A DNA stretch of 35,865 nt from Cyanobacteriota bacterium (GCA_026389285.1 JAPLID010000170.1:1-35865), one strand, 5' to 3'. Positions 26,651 to 35,865 are shown, counted from the first letter of the stretch. Numbers and translations: made by a program. The notes: generated from the letters alone by a model not told the origin.

Positions 26651-29299
26651 ATGCGCAGAATGCTCCCCTCGGACGTCATCTCTGATTCAGCGTCCGTTCC
26701 GGGTAGGAGCGGAACCCTGTCGGCCAGGGATCCAGCCGCTCTGATGTCCCAGAGTCCTGCCCAGGTCAGCGCCAACCCGTTTGATCCCCAATCCTTCATT
26801 TCGCCGCTCGCCGGCGGTCAGGAATCCGGCGGCGCTGGCCTGGGAGGTCTCATCCGAACCGTCAAGCGGCGCCAGGGCCTGTTTTTGTTCACGTTTGCGG
26901 TGGTCACCGGAGCACTGGCGATCAACACCCTGCGACAGCGCATCTTCTCGCCGGTCTACGAGGGCGGCTTCCAGATGCAGATCACCAACCCCTTCGAAGG
27001 ACGGGCCGGCAGCGGAGGTGCCAGTGGCTCTTCTGTTGAGGCTCTGGCCCGCAGCAACTTCAACTTTGATGTGCCAAGCCTGGTGGTGCTGCTGCGCAGC
27101 CCCCTGCTGATCAAGCCCATTGCCGAAAAAGAGGGAGTCGGTGTCGGCGCAGTGGTTGAGAATCTTTCCGTCGGCGCTGCTTCAGAAACCGTTCAAAACG
27201 TGCTGAACGTTTCCCTGCGTTGGTCCGACCCAATCAAAGGACGGGCCATTCTCAATCAGCTTTCCCAGGCATACACACGATTTTCGCTGACCCAGCGCCA
27301 AGCGGCGATGGCATCAGGAGTGAAATTCCTGGATCAGCAGGCCCCAGACATCATGCGTCGGGTGGAGGGACTTCAGAATGAGATGCTGAATTTCCGCAAG
27401 CGTAATAACAACCTCGATCCAGCGGACAATGCAAAAAGTATTCTTGGGGCACGCGAAGGTCTGATCGGTAATTTGCGAGAGTTGCAAAACCAGCAAGTGC
27501 AGCTCACTAGTCAGCTGGCCTCTATTCAATCCGGCAAGTTGCAATGGAATCCAAGTGGTGCACCAACGGCGATTGAGCAACTGGGGCGTTCAGGTGTGCT
27601 GGTGCCTGGCAGGGGAGATGGAGCCGAAGTGGCCAGGGGAATCAATACCCCATTAGAACAATTCAATAAATTTGAAACCGACCTGGCTGATGCCAGAGCC
27701 ACGTATCGCGAAGATTCGCCGATTGTTCAATCAATTCTCGCCCGCCGCAACAGGCTTCTGCCCGTTGTCCAGCGCCAAGGCGCCGATCGCGTGCGCGCTG
27801 ATTTGTTAGCCAACGTTGCTCAGCAAGATGAGATCAATCGTCAGATCATGTTGCTGAACGAGAACTTCCGCAATAATCCCACCAAGATGAAGGAGTTTGA
27901 CGACCTTCAACAGCGTCTGTCGATCGCCCGTGAACATTATTCTTCGTACATCCAGGCTCGCGAAAACTTCCGCCTTGAACTCGCTAGGTCCACGTCACCC
28001 TGGCAAGTGATCAGCCCGCCCGAGTTCGCCGATCTTCCAGTGGAACCCAACCTTCAGAAGAACTTGTTGCGAGCTCTGATGATTGGTTTGTTGGCCGGCC
28101 TTGGGGCAGCAGTTCTTCGTGAGCGCACTGACAACGTTTTCCACACGCCAATGGATGCGGAACGGGAACTTCAACTTCCCGTGCTCGGTCTGATTCCCTA
28201 CCTACCCCTGGAGCCAGGTGTGGAAATCTCCAGCAGCATCGCGAAGATGTCAGCCAGCGAGCGCTTCGCCATCAAGGAATCTTTGCGCAGCCTGTTCACC
28301 ACCTTCCGGCTGCTGCGGGCTGACCGCAACATCCGCATGGTCGGCGTGACCTCCTCGACGCAGGGGGAAGGTAAATCCACCGCTGTCACGATCTTTGCCC
28401 GCACGCTCTCTGATCTGGGCTTGAAGGTGCTGATTGTCGACGCCGACATGCGCTTACCCATGCAGGCTCGCTACCTCGGTGTCGAGCAGGGCGAGGGACT
28501 TTCGACCCTGCTTTCGGATTCCAAAGCGAAGGCTGCCGAGCTGATTCGGAACGTCTCCGACAACTTTGACCTACTCCCATCCGGACCGAAGCCTCCGGAC
28601 CCAGCCAAGCTTCTCAATTCAAGCCGCTGCCAGGAGGTGGTCGATGAGGTGCGAGCCCTACCCGGTTACGACATTGTTCTTTGGGATGCTCCACCCTGCC
28701 TGATGCTCTCCGACCCGATCCTGCTGGGCGAAAAGCTTGATGGCATTCTCTTCCTTGTCGGCCTCGGCAAAGTGAGTCGCGAACTGGCTCCCCAGGCCTG
28801 TCGCCGCATCAAGGCCACCGGTGTGGATGTGCTCGGCCTGATCTGCAACCAGGTGTCCTTCCCAAGTCGACTCAACGACTACGGCTACGAATACGGTTAT
28901 TACTATCACTATGCTTATGCCGGAGCCTATGGCAGGGAAGGAAAAGAATACGGCAAATACGGTCGCGGCCTGAAGGGCTACATCAAGCGTTATCGCGATT
29001 CCTATCTGCGTGGGGGCTATGCCGGTTCCTACGCCAAAAACTCCTATCGAAACTCCTACGTTGCCAGCAACTATGTTCGCGATGGTCATGTTGCCCAGTC
29101 CTATCAGGATGCTGCTGTCAGTGATAGCAATGGCAATGGATCCGGGAGCGGTAAGAGCATGAGTTCATCCATGGATGCTCGGAAATCTCAAGGAATCGGC
29201 GTCAGCGAAGATCAACCCAGAACCAGGCGCTCAAACGGTCCTTTGGGATGGATTGGACGGCGCCTTCCTTGGCCCTTCGGCCGCAAACCGAAATCTTGA
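26651..29299 (+). CDS. Wzc-like polysaccharide biosynthesis tyrosine autokinase (BY-kinase) with Tyr-rich tail
   Basis: Wzz-type N-domain; Walker A GVTSSTQGEGKSTAV, A' KVLIVDADMRLP, B IVLWDAPP; C-terminal Tyr cluster. ATG at 26744 (MSQSPAQVSANPFDPQ) is an alternative start. Confidence 0.92.
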   Translation: MRRMLPSDVISDSASVPGRSGTLSARDPAALMSQSPAQVSANPFDPQSFISPLAGGQESGGAGLGGLIRTVKRRQGLFLFTFAVVTGALAINTLRQRIFSPVYEGGFQMQITNPFEGRAGSGGASGSSVEALARSNFNFDVPSLVVLLRSPLLIKPIAEKEGVGVGAVVENLSVGAASETVQNVLNVSLRWSDPIKGRAILNQLSQAYTRFSLTQRQAAMASGVKFLDQQAPDIMRRVEGLQNEMLNFRKRNNNLDPADNAKSILGAREGLIGNLRELQNQQVQLTSQLASIQSGKLQWNPSGAPTAIEQLGRSGVLVPGRGDGAEVARGINTPLEQFNKFETDLADARATYREDSPIVQSILARRNRLLPVVQRQGADRVRADLLANVAQQDEINRQIMLLNENFRNNPTKMKEFDDLQQRLSIAREHYSSYIQARENFRLELARSTSPWQVISPPEFADLPVEPNLQKNLLRALMIGLLAGLGAAVLRERTDNVFHTPMDAERELQLPVLGLIPYLPLEPGVEISSSIAKMSASERFAIKESLRSLFTTFRLLRADRNIRMVGVTSSTQGEGKSTAVTIFARTLSDLGLKVLIVDADMRLPMQARYLGVEQGEGLSTLLSDSKAKAAELIRNVSDNFDLLPSGPKPPDPAKLLNSSRCQEVVDEVRALPGYDIVLWDAPPCLMLSDPILLGEKLDGILFLVGLGKVSRELAPQACRRIKATGVDVLGLICNQVSFPSRLNDYGYEYGYYYHYAYAGAYGREGKEYGKYGRGLKGYIKRYRDSYLRGGYAGSYAKNSYRNSYVASNYVRDGHVAQSYQDAAVSDSNGNGSGSGKSMSSSMDARKSQGIGVSEDQPRTRRSNGPLGWIGRRLPWPFGRKPKS

Positions 29300-29318
29300 A
29301 TCGGGGATTGAATCAAGA

Positions 29319-29843
29319 TCAAGAGTTTCTGAGCACCTGGTCCATCAATTCAAGATGCTCGTAAATCGGTGAAGCAGGAGGGTGGCAGCGTCGCACCCAA
29401 TCCAGAGCGGCATACAGATCAATTCGACGGCTGCGCGCCGTGAGACCGACAGCCAGAAGCGGCGAACGTTCAATGCCGGCAAAACAGTGCAGATAGATCG
29501 GTGCGCCTTGCTCCATCAGTTGCTCCGCAGCCGTAAGAGCTTCGATCAGGCGCTCCGATCGAAGAACTTCCTGCTTGCGGTGATCGGGAAGAGACACGCC
29601 AGCGCTGATCCAACCTGGGGGAGGCAGCAACATTTCCTTCTCCTCCGGATAGCAACAACTGAAACGTCCACGCAGACCGGCCGCCTCCAGTTGCTGCCAA
29701 TGAAAAGGAGTGATGGGGCGGGGACCGATCGCCAATTGGTTGGTGAGAATCCAGCTGTAAGGGAGGGGTGGTCCTGAAGGCGCAACTGAGGCAACAACGG
29801 ATTGCGGCTGACCAAGCCAGCGCCATAGGGGATTCAGGATCAT
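29319..29843 (-). CDS. Dual-specificity/tyrosine-type Cys phosphatase
   Basis: P-loop HCFAGIERSPLLA (HCx5RS); LAIGPRPITPFHWQQLEAAGLRGRFSCCYPEE. ATGA overlap with the upstream gene. Confidence 0.82.
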   Translation of the reverse strand: MILNPLWRWLGQPQSVVASVAPSGPPLPYSWILTNQLAIGPRPITPFHWQQLEAAGLRGRFSCCYPEEKEMLLPPPGWISAGVSLPDHRKQEVLRSERLIEALTAAEQLMEQGAPIYLHCFAGIERSPLLAVGLTARSRRIDLYAALDWVRRCHPPASPIYEHLELMDQVLRNS

Positions 29844-30517
29844 CGCCTGGAAAAATCCTGCAGGTTGGAGGAAACACTTGCCAGAACCTGGCGCCAGATC
29901 GCGACAGGAGGAGGGTTCTTGTTCTGACTGCGAAGGCTGACCAGAATGCAACCAAAGCTGCGGGTCGGCTGCAGACCTATGAGCCCCTTGAGTGTCTCAA
30001 TCCGACCAGCGACACGCTGATCTGCAGCCTTCCCCAGCGCCTGTGCAGTAACGGCCATGCCATCAGGAGTAAAGATCTCGGGGACAAGACAAGATTGGTA
30101 AGACTGCCTCCCCTGAATCAATCCAGCGACGCTACCGGCCATCGGGACGTTGAGGCGACGTTTGGTCAATGCCAAATGAGGTCGATCACGGCCGATGAAA
30201 GCGGCCTGAAAGCTATCGCGCTGACGCACGCTGGCCCGGGCCAGACGCAGCTCCAGCCCTCCTGCCAACTGCCAGCCCAAAACGGCTGATAGAGACCGCT
30301 CATAGCTGCGTTCAGCGGGGAGGGTCGGCAGCGGCCTGGGATTGAGGCCAGCTTCTACAAGAGCTGTAGCCAGCCGGGCAGCCGCAAGATCTGGTGAACG
30401 GGGCCAGCGAGGCCATACCAGCGCCTGGAGAGCTGCGAGAGAAGCCACCAAAACCAGGAAACCGAGCCAGCGCTCCAAGAAAGGATGACGATCCCGCTCT
30501 ACCATTCCCTGACTCAT
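29840..30517 (-). CDS. Cyanoexosortase A system-associated protein
   Basis: N-terminal TM (ERWLGFLVLVASLAALQALVW) then an EpsI-like periplasmic domain; starts within the 3' end of the exosortase gene (4-nt overlap). Confidence 0.75.
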   Translation of the reverse strand: MSQGMVERDRHPFLERWLGFLVLVASLAALQALVWPRWPRSPDLAAARLATALVEAGLNPRPLPTLPAERSYERSLSAVLGWQLAGGLELRLARASVRQRDSFQAAFIGRDRPHLALTKRRLNVPMAGSVAGLIQGRQSYQSCLVPEIFTPDGMAVTAQALGKAADQRVAGRIETLKGLIGLQPTRSFGCILVSLRSQNKNPPPVAIWRQVLASVSSNLQDFSRR

Positions 30518-31563
30518 GACTCGGAATCCTCGAGAGCTGTGGGCTGGGGAGCCAACTCCCGTTCCAGAAGGTTGATGTAGAGCAATCCATAGACGAACAC
30601 CGCGACACCGGAGAACACCAGGGAGCCCGTTTCATCATGAAAAAAGGTGAACAACGGACTGCCCTTGCCCTGGCCAACACTGGCGCAGCCAGCAAGCAGT
30701 GCGATACGAATGGTGTTGGCGACCAGACCGATGGCTGGAGCAGCTGTGAACAGTAACAAGCGACTGACCCAGGAATTAATCCGGAACGCCAGCATGAAAA
30801 TCAGACCGACACAAAGAATCTGGGCCATCATGTCCAAGCCATTGCAGGCGGCCAGCACCTGCACACCACCACCAGGCAACATCACGCTGCGCCCTTCGAC
30901 CGCTACATCGAGACCCAGGATGGACAACCAGAAACCAGCTCCACGGGCTGTCAGCAAACTGAGGGGCTCCTCCGGCAACACACGCATCAACAGAGCGAAG
31001 GAAGGCAGCAGCAACAGGCAAAGGAGCGGATCGCGAAAACGACCTAGCTTTGAGAGCGGCAGACAGAGCAGCGAAAGGGCCAACCCCGCAAGCGGGGCAA
31101 GCATATAGATCAAGCCATCCCAATGAAGGATGACCGCTGTGCGTGCCAGGATCCAGAGCAACAGAGTCGAGCCGACCAGAAGTCCGAACAGTCCAGGACT
31201 CGGCTCCAGGTCATCGAGTTGATCCTCGATGCAGATCAGGGCACCGCCCCAGATCATCACGGCCAGCACGGTGACATTGGCCGACTGACTGGTATGAAAG
31301 ACCGCACTGTTCTGAGTTGCCACCAACAACGCCAGAAGCAGCCAGAGATTCCGCAGCGTCGGTGGTGGGATCGAAGGCAACCAGGATTGCAGGGAAGGAG
31401 GCAGTCGCTGACGCCAGGAATCTAGACGCCGATTGATCGGACCTACAGACAGGGAATGACGTGCCGGCGAACCGGTCGTGCTGAACCCTGGAGCTGAATC
31501 GTCAGCCGCTGACAAGGGCCCAGCAGACTGGGTCACAGAATCCGATCCTTGATCAACTGTCAC
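30514..31563 (-). CDS. crtA: Cyanoexosortase A
   Basis: Multi-TM; catalytic-type motifs VLAACNGLDMMAQ (Cys), GLVANTIRIALLAG (Arg), TFFHDETGSLVFSG (His). The symbol follows the exosortase family name, not carotenoid crtA. Confidence 0.9.
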   Translation of the reverse strand: MTVDQGSDSVTQSAGPLSAADDSAPGFSTTGSPARHSLSVGPINRRLDSWRQRLPPSLQSWLPSIPPPTLRNLWLLLALLVATQNSAVFHTSQSANVTVLAVMIWGGALICIEDQLDDLEPSPGLFGLLVGSTLLLWILARTAVILHWDGLIYMLAPLAGLALSLLCLPLSKLGRFRDPLLCLLLLPSFALLMRVLPEEPLSLLTARGAGFWLSILGLDVAVEGRSVMLPGGGVQVLAACNGLDMMAQILCVGLIFMLAFRINSWVSRLLLFTAAPAIGLVANTIRIALLAGCASVGQGKGSPLFTFFHDETGSLVFSGVAVFVYGLLYINLLERELAPQPTALEDSES

Positions 31564-31569
31564 AACAAC

Positions 31570-32976
31570 TCAACGCTTTGCTTGCATCCTGAGTTCGATT
31601 CCCAGAAAGTCTGCGCTCTGGGGAAGGGGCAAGGCATCAGGCTCAACTGGTGGAGCATAGGACTTCTGAAGCAGGGGGAGATGGCGGCACAGCAGGTCGG
31701 CATAAGCCTGCACGACCAGGGCAGGGGTGGCGGTCGCCTGCAGATAGCGACGGCCGGCCTCACCGAGCTGCCGAGCGCGGGCTGGATCCGCCGCCAGGGA
31801 TCGAATGAAGTCGGCCAGGGGTTGGGCCTCCCCGCTGGAGAAGGCACTGCCACAGCCGGCACGAGCAATTTCTGTACGCAGATAGGAATGGGGAGCGCAG
31901 ATCGCCGCCACGGGGGAGGCTGCAGCCAGATGGCCATAGAGCTTACTGGGGGCTACCTGACCCTCCGCGGCCTCAAGCAGGCTGACAATCGCCAGATCGC
32001 CTGCAGCCAGGAGCTCAGGTAGGACTTGGACATCCTGATAGGGCAGAAAACGCACATTCGAAAGCCCCCAGGCCTCGGCCTGCTCCACCAAAAAGTGATG
32101 CTGGGCTCCGCCTCCGACGATCAACACTTGGATGAGGGAATCATGGCGCAGTAGCCTGGCTGCTTCGAGGAGAGTGTCCAGGTCGTGACAGCGTCCCTGG
32201 TTGCCGGAATAGAGAACGGTGAAGCCTTCGCTGAGCCGGTGGGTCTGAACAAAACTGTTCTGAGGTTTGGGAATCGGCGTGATGGCAGCAGGATCGGCCC
32301 AGCTGGGGATCACCGTGATCGGGGTGAGAAATTCTGGATAGTTCCTGCGGAGATGGTCCTGCATGGTGGTGCTGAGGACCACAATTTCAGAGGCAGCCGC
32401 GAAGCTGCTGGCCTGTAGAAGGCGCCAGAGACGGGCAACCGGATGATCGGCTGCCACGACGCCAAGCGAGATCGCAATGTCCGGATACAGGTCGTAGACC
32501 AGGACCACGTAGGGCGCGCGAGTGAGCAAATGGCATAGCCAACCGACGATCGGTAGGTAGGCCGGCTCGGTGGTGAACAGCAGCAGATCACCGCGCCGGC
32601 CCTGGCGCAGCAGCCGCAGCAGAGTGCGCAGACAGAACAGCAGGCTGTTGACCACTCGGCCACGAATGCGCTCGGGCCAGAAGCGGGAGGTGGAGGTGCG
32701 TCGAATGCAGCGGTTGGGCAGGAACTCAATGCGCTCGGCCTGCTGCGCCTGGAAGGCGTAGCCGGGCTGACCGGTCAGCACCAGATTCTGCAGGCCCCGT
32801 TCGGCCAGCCTCCGCGACAGATCCTCGATGAACTGGCCCGTGGCGGCGAAATCGGGGGGAAAGTACTGGGAGACGATGGTGAGACGGGCCAGCCGTGAGC
32901 GCTCATCCCGCCATCGCAGGCGATCCGCCAGCTTTCGCAGGGGGAGGCGGGAGGAGAGGGCGAACCAAGGCATCAA
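31570..32976 (-). CDS. Glycosyltransferase family 4 (GT-B)
   Basis: LTIVSQYFPPDFAATGQFIEDLSRRLAERG..., FTVLYSGNQGRCHDLDTLLEAARLL, LEAAEGQVAPSKLYGHLAAASPVAA. Confidence 0.9.
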   Translation of the reverse strand: MMPWFALSSRLPLRKLADRLRWRDERSRLARLTIVSQYFPPDFAATGQFIEDLSRRLAERGLQNLVLTGQPGYAFQAQQAERIEFLPNRCIRRTSTSRFWPERIRGRVVNSLLFCLRTLLRLLRQGRRGDLLLFTTEPAYLPIVGWLCHLLTRAPYVVLVYDLYPDIAISLGVVAADHPVARLWRLLQASSFAAASEIVVLSTTMQDHLRRNYPEFLTPITVIPSWADPAAITPIPKPQNSFVQTHRLSEGFTVLYSGNQGRCHDLDTLLEAARLLRHDSLIQVLIVGGGAQHHFLVEQAEAWGLSNVRFLPYQDVQVLPELLAAGDLAIVSLLEAAEGQVAPSKLYGHLAAASPVAAICAPHSYLRTEIARAGCGSAFSSGEAQPLADFIRSLAADPARARQLGEAGRRYLQATATPALVVQAYADLLCRHLPLLQKSYAPPVEPDALPLPQSADFLGIELRMQAKR

Positions 32977-33203
32977 CTGTTTGTATGCGTTTTACGCAAA
33001 GATTTCAACCCGGGAGCGCCGCTTTGTGAAGTTGACCATGGGAGACACGCTGTTGCTGCTCACTAACCAGTGTCGCGCATCAACACCGTTCCAAACGGAT
33101 CCACAGAGGCTTCCGATCAGCTGTGATGCCGCGGTTACTCAAACTAATTGCTGCAGAGGTGGCCTGGCGCAAGGGTCGGCGAGTGCCGACGGGCGAACAT
33201 CGC

Positions 33204-33767
33204 TCAATCAAACCTTTCGAAACGGGCTCCAGTTGGCAGGGCGGGATTGCCGCGGACGACGGTGGCGGCAGGGACGATGCCACTGGCGACGGCAGCGAGG
33301 CTCACCACGGCTGCCTCGCCGACACAGGTGCCTGGGGCCAGCACGGCGCAGGCACCGATCCAGGCATCGGATCCGATCGTGATCGGCCCCAGTCGCAAGC
33401 CGAAATCAGAGGAGCGGTAGTCATGGTTGCCAGTGCAGAGGTAGGCACCCTGGGACAAGCAGACCCGATCGCCCAGGGTAACGCTGGCAAGATTGTCAAT
33501 CCAGACATCTTCACCCAGCCAGCAGTGATCGCCGCAGCTCAACCGCCAAGGAAACTTGACCCTCAGTCCAGGCTTGAGTCGACAGCCTCGCCCCAGACTC
33601 GCACCGAAACGACGGAGTAGTTGCACCCTCCAAGCAGACCCCGGCAGCCAGGAGGCCCTCAACAAAGGACTGCCCAAAACAAACCAGAGGCTGAGGACAA
33701 GACGAGATCGGCCTGGGCTGAAGTCAGCAGGAAGGCGGTACTGGTTAAGGTTCTGGGTTATCGCCAT
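33204..33767 (-). CDS. WcaF-like colanic-acid-type O-acetyltransferase (left-handed beta helix)
   Basis: GASLGRGCRLKPGLRVKFPWRLSCGDHCWLGEDVWIDNLASVTLGDRVCLSQGAYLCTGNHDYRSSDFGL...GPITIGSDAWIGACAVLAPG. Confidence 0.9.
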   Translation of the reverse strand: MAITQNLNQYRLPADFSPGRSRLVLSLWFVLGSPLLRASWLPGSAWRVQLLRRFGASLGRGCRLKPGLRVKFPWRLSCGDHCWLGEDVWIDNLASVTLGDRVCLSQGAYLCTGNHDYRSSDFGLRLGPITIGSDAWIGACAVLAPGTCVGEAAVVSLAAVASGIVPAATVVRGNPALPTGARFERFD

Positions 33768-33772
33768 GGCAC

Positions 33773-35587
33773 TTAATCAAAGCCGTGCGATTCAAGGGGT
33801 TGGAGAAGATGCTCTTGAAACCAGTGCTGCAACACCATTAGAGCCCAGCGTCGGTACCAGGGACGAAGATCAACTCCCGATGGAGCGGATGGTAAACCCA
33901 GAGACAGCGGCGAAGCCGGATCATCCAGCCAAAGCTGGAAGGGAAAGCGAAAGCCTTGCTTGGGCCGATCAAGGAACCAGTTCGGCAGCTCCGGGACAGC
34001 TCTTCGTAAGAGCTCCTTACCGGGGGCCAGCCTCAGAGGAGCAGGCAGGGGGGCAAGTTCACGCTGGAGCGAGGCATCCACCAAGGGAAGACGCAGTTCC
34101 AGCCCATGAGCCATGGCCATCACGTCAGAGTCGGGGAGGAGCTGATTGCGTAAATAGGTGGTTCCCTCCAGCCAAGCCACGCCATCGGCGCTGCACAGGC
34201 CCGGGGGTTCGGGTTTGATCCCAGAGGAGAAATCGGAGTCATCAAGGCCCCAGTGGCTCATCAACCTGGCAATTTCCCTGGGGGCAAACAAACCACGGAA
34301 GCATCGGTGGGCTGCCGCCTCAGAAGAATCATGCTCCAGCCAGTCGGCCAGTCGCTGCTGGCGGGACTGCTGGCCGTTGGGCAGTCGGCGCAGGGCATGG
34401 CCAGCCATTGGACTGAGGGAACCCAGTCGCCGATGCCAGCGCTGCATTCTTGGGATCTGACGGAAACTGGGATAGCCGCCAAACAGTTCGTCTCCACCGA
34501 GCCCGGAGAGCACCACCTTGATGCCCTGAGCCCGGGCCAGACGCGACACGCACCAGGTGTTAAAGCCATCGATCGAGGGTTGATCCTGGCTTTTCAGGAA
34601 ATCAGGTATCCAGGCGCGAGCTTCGCTAGCCGTGAGCGCAAGTGGCGTGTGATGGGCAGAGAACTGCGAAGCGATGCGGGCTGCAGGACCGGCTTCATCC
34701 AGAGCCTCAGCACCCTGCTCGGGAAAGCCGATGGTGAACGTGCGCAGACCGCGTGGGGCGAGGGCCAGAAGACTGGCTGAATCCAACCCCGCACTGAGAA
34801 ATAACCCGACGGGCACGTCGCTGACCATATGGGCCGCGACGGAAGACTCAAGGGCCTCCCTGGTGCGGGCGACCGCAGCAATGCTGAGAATGCTGCTGCC
34901 GTCTGCACTGAATGGAAGAGACTCGGGGATCGGGCACCAGGGCTCGATCTGCAGCTCACCGGCCCGCCAACGGGCCAGATGTCCAGCGGGAAGACGCCGT
35001 ACACCGGCCACCAGCGTGGCTGGTTCAACAACGGAACCGGTGGCAAGGAAATGACAGATGGCCTGGACATCCGGCTGGCGCGGAATCAGGTCACTGGCAA
35101 GCAGGGCCCGAAGTTCCGAAGCAAAGGCCAGCTCACCGGAGTCTCCCTGCCAGTAATAAAGGGGCTTGATGCCGTTGGGATCCCGGGCCAGCAAGGCCGT
35201 TCGCTCCTGGCGATCGAAAAGCGCCAAAGCAAACATGCCTCGCAGGTCGTCGAGCCCGGCGGAACCGTGACGGATCAGCCAGGCCAACAGAACTTCTGTG
35301 TCACTACTGCTGGTGAAGACAAGGCCCAGCGCTTCAAGCTGCCGGCGCAGTTGAATGTGGTTGTAGATCTCACCGTTGAACACCAGCTGCCAGCGACCGC
35401 AGGCGGATGCCATCGGTTGGTGACCGGCAGGGGAAAGATCAAGGATCGCCAGGCGACGATGCAACAGACAGGTGCTCTCGTCATGCCAGAGGCCCGCACT
35501 GTCAGGCCCGCGGTGGGCAAGCTTCGGGCCGACCCGGACAGCAAAATCACCAGGGGAGCGACCGATCAGGCCAGCTATGCCACACAT
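33773..35587 (-). CDS. asnB: Asparagine synthase (glutamine-hydrolyzing)
   Basis: MCGIAGLIGRSPGDF... (Cys2 nucleophile), LAHRGPDSAGLW, VFNGEIYNH, LFLSAGLDSASLLAL, VVLSGLGGDELFGGY. Confidence 0.95.
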   Translation of the reverse strand: MCGIAGLIGRSPGDFAVRVGPKLAHRGPDSAGLWHDESTCLLHRRLAILDLSPAGHQPMASACGRWQLVFNGEIYNHIQLRRQLEALGLVFTSSSDTEVLLAWLIRHGSAGLDDLRGMFALALFDRQERTALLARDPNGIKPLYYWQGDSGELAFASELRALLASDLIPRQPDVQAICHFLATGSVVEPATLVAGVRRLPAGHLARWRAGELQIEPWCPIPESLPFSADGSSILSIAAVARTREALESSVAAHMVSDVPVGLFLSAGLDSASLLALAPRGLRTFTIGFPEQGAEALDEAGPAARIASQFSAHHTPLALTASEARAWIPDFLKSQDQPSIDGFNTWCVSRLARAQGIKVVLSGLGGDELFGGYPSFRQIPRMQRWHRRLGSLSPMAGHALRRLPNGQQSRQQRLADWLEHDSSEAAAHRCFRGLFAPREIARLMSHWGLDDSDFSSGIKPEPPGLCSADGVAWLEGTTYLRNQLLPDSDVMAMAHGLELRLPLVDASLQRELAPLPAPLRLAPGKELLRRAVPELPNWFLDRPKQGFRFPFQLWLDDPASPLSLGLPSAPSGVDLRPWYRRWALMVLQHWFQEHLLQPLESHGFD

Positions 35588-35726
35588 TCAAGCAACATTC
35601 ATTGATTTTTCGGCCTTGATCAGCATAGATTTCCACAATCCAGGGAATCGTCCTGTCCCATTAAAACTCAGTGGGGTGAAGCCACCTGCTCAACGAGCTG
35701 TGTCAGGGTCATCCTGGAAAAGAATT

Positions 35727-35864
35727 GGTACCCATTCAGGGGTCGGGACAGCTCTCCGTAAACTTCATCCCTGCTGAACCCTTGACGGCGGCCTGATTCC
35801 CGTTTGCATCTCAAGCAGAGGTTGGTTGTGATGGGCACCCCACCAGCTGGGATTTCAGAAGCGG
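35727..35864 (-). repeat. IS end, right copy of the 138-bp inverted repeat
   Basis: ggtacccattcagggg...gatttcagaagcgg is the exact reverse complement of 142-279. The window ends one base later. Confidence 0.9.
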
Positions 35865-35865
35865 A

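Noticed and set aside
1-35865. CRISPR array, prophage or toxin-antitoxin module
   Set aside because: No regularly spaced direct repeats, and no phage structural or toxin-antitoxin patterns recognised in the translated ORFs.

Overview
The window looks like a high-GC chromosome segment of a picocyanobacterium (Synechococcus/Cyanobium-like). The assignment rests on gene content: CpeS/CpcS lyase, DUF3611, TIGR03792-like protein, ThiE with an N-terminal extension, and cyanoexosortase A. It is bracketed by perfect 138-bp inverted copies of an IS end (142-279 and 35727-35864). The left copy leads into a truncated IS66-like transposase. From left to right: (1) tRNA-Thr(TGT) next to an apparently decayed transposase; (2) a gapdh-arsJ arsenate detoxification pair; (3) a K+-channel-like protein; (4) a translationally coupled methyltransferase / flavoprotein / type III PKS cluster; (5) a housekeeping block: cobL, DUF192, pseudo-receiver regulator, nadK, pheS, surE, DUF3611, ribF, thiE, thiS, DUF1517, larB, TIGR03792-like, ispF, trmD, cpeS-like, era; (6) a surface-polysaccharide / protein-sorting region: a disrupted Wza-like exporter, a Wzc-like tyrosine kinase with a very Tyr-rich tail, a dual-specificity-type phosphatase, cyanoexosortase A and its associated protein, a GT4 glycosyltransferase, a WcaF-like acetyltransferase and an asparagine synthase. 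The best candidate for a little-described system is the exosortase / associated protein / Cys-phosphatase operon converging on the Tyr-rich kinase. Other items worth checking are the disrupted exporter gene, a single-base frameshift candidate affecting ribF and an antisense small ORF, in-frame microsatellites in several enzymes, and a 22-bp perfect palindrome. All product names come from reading the translations; no database search was run.
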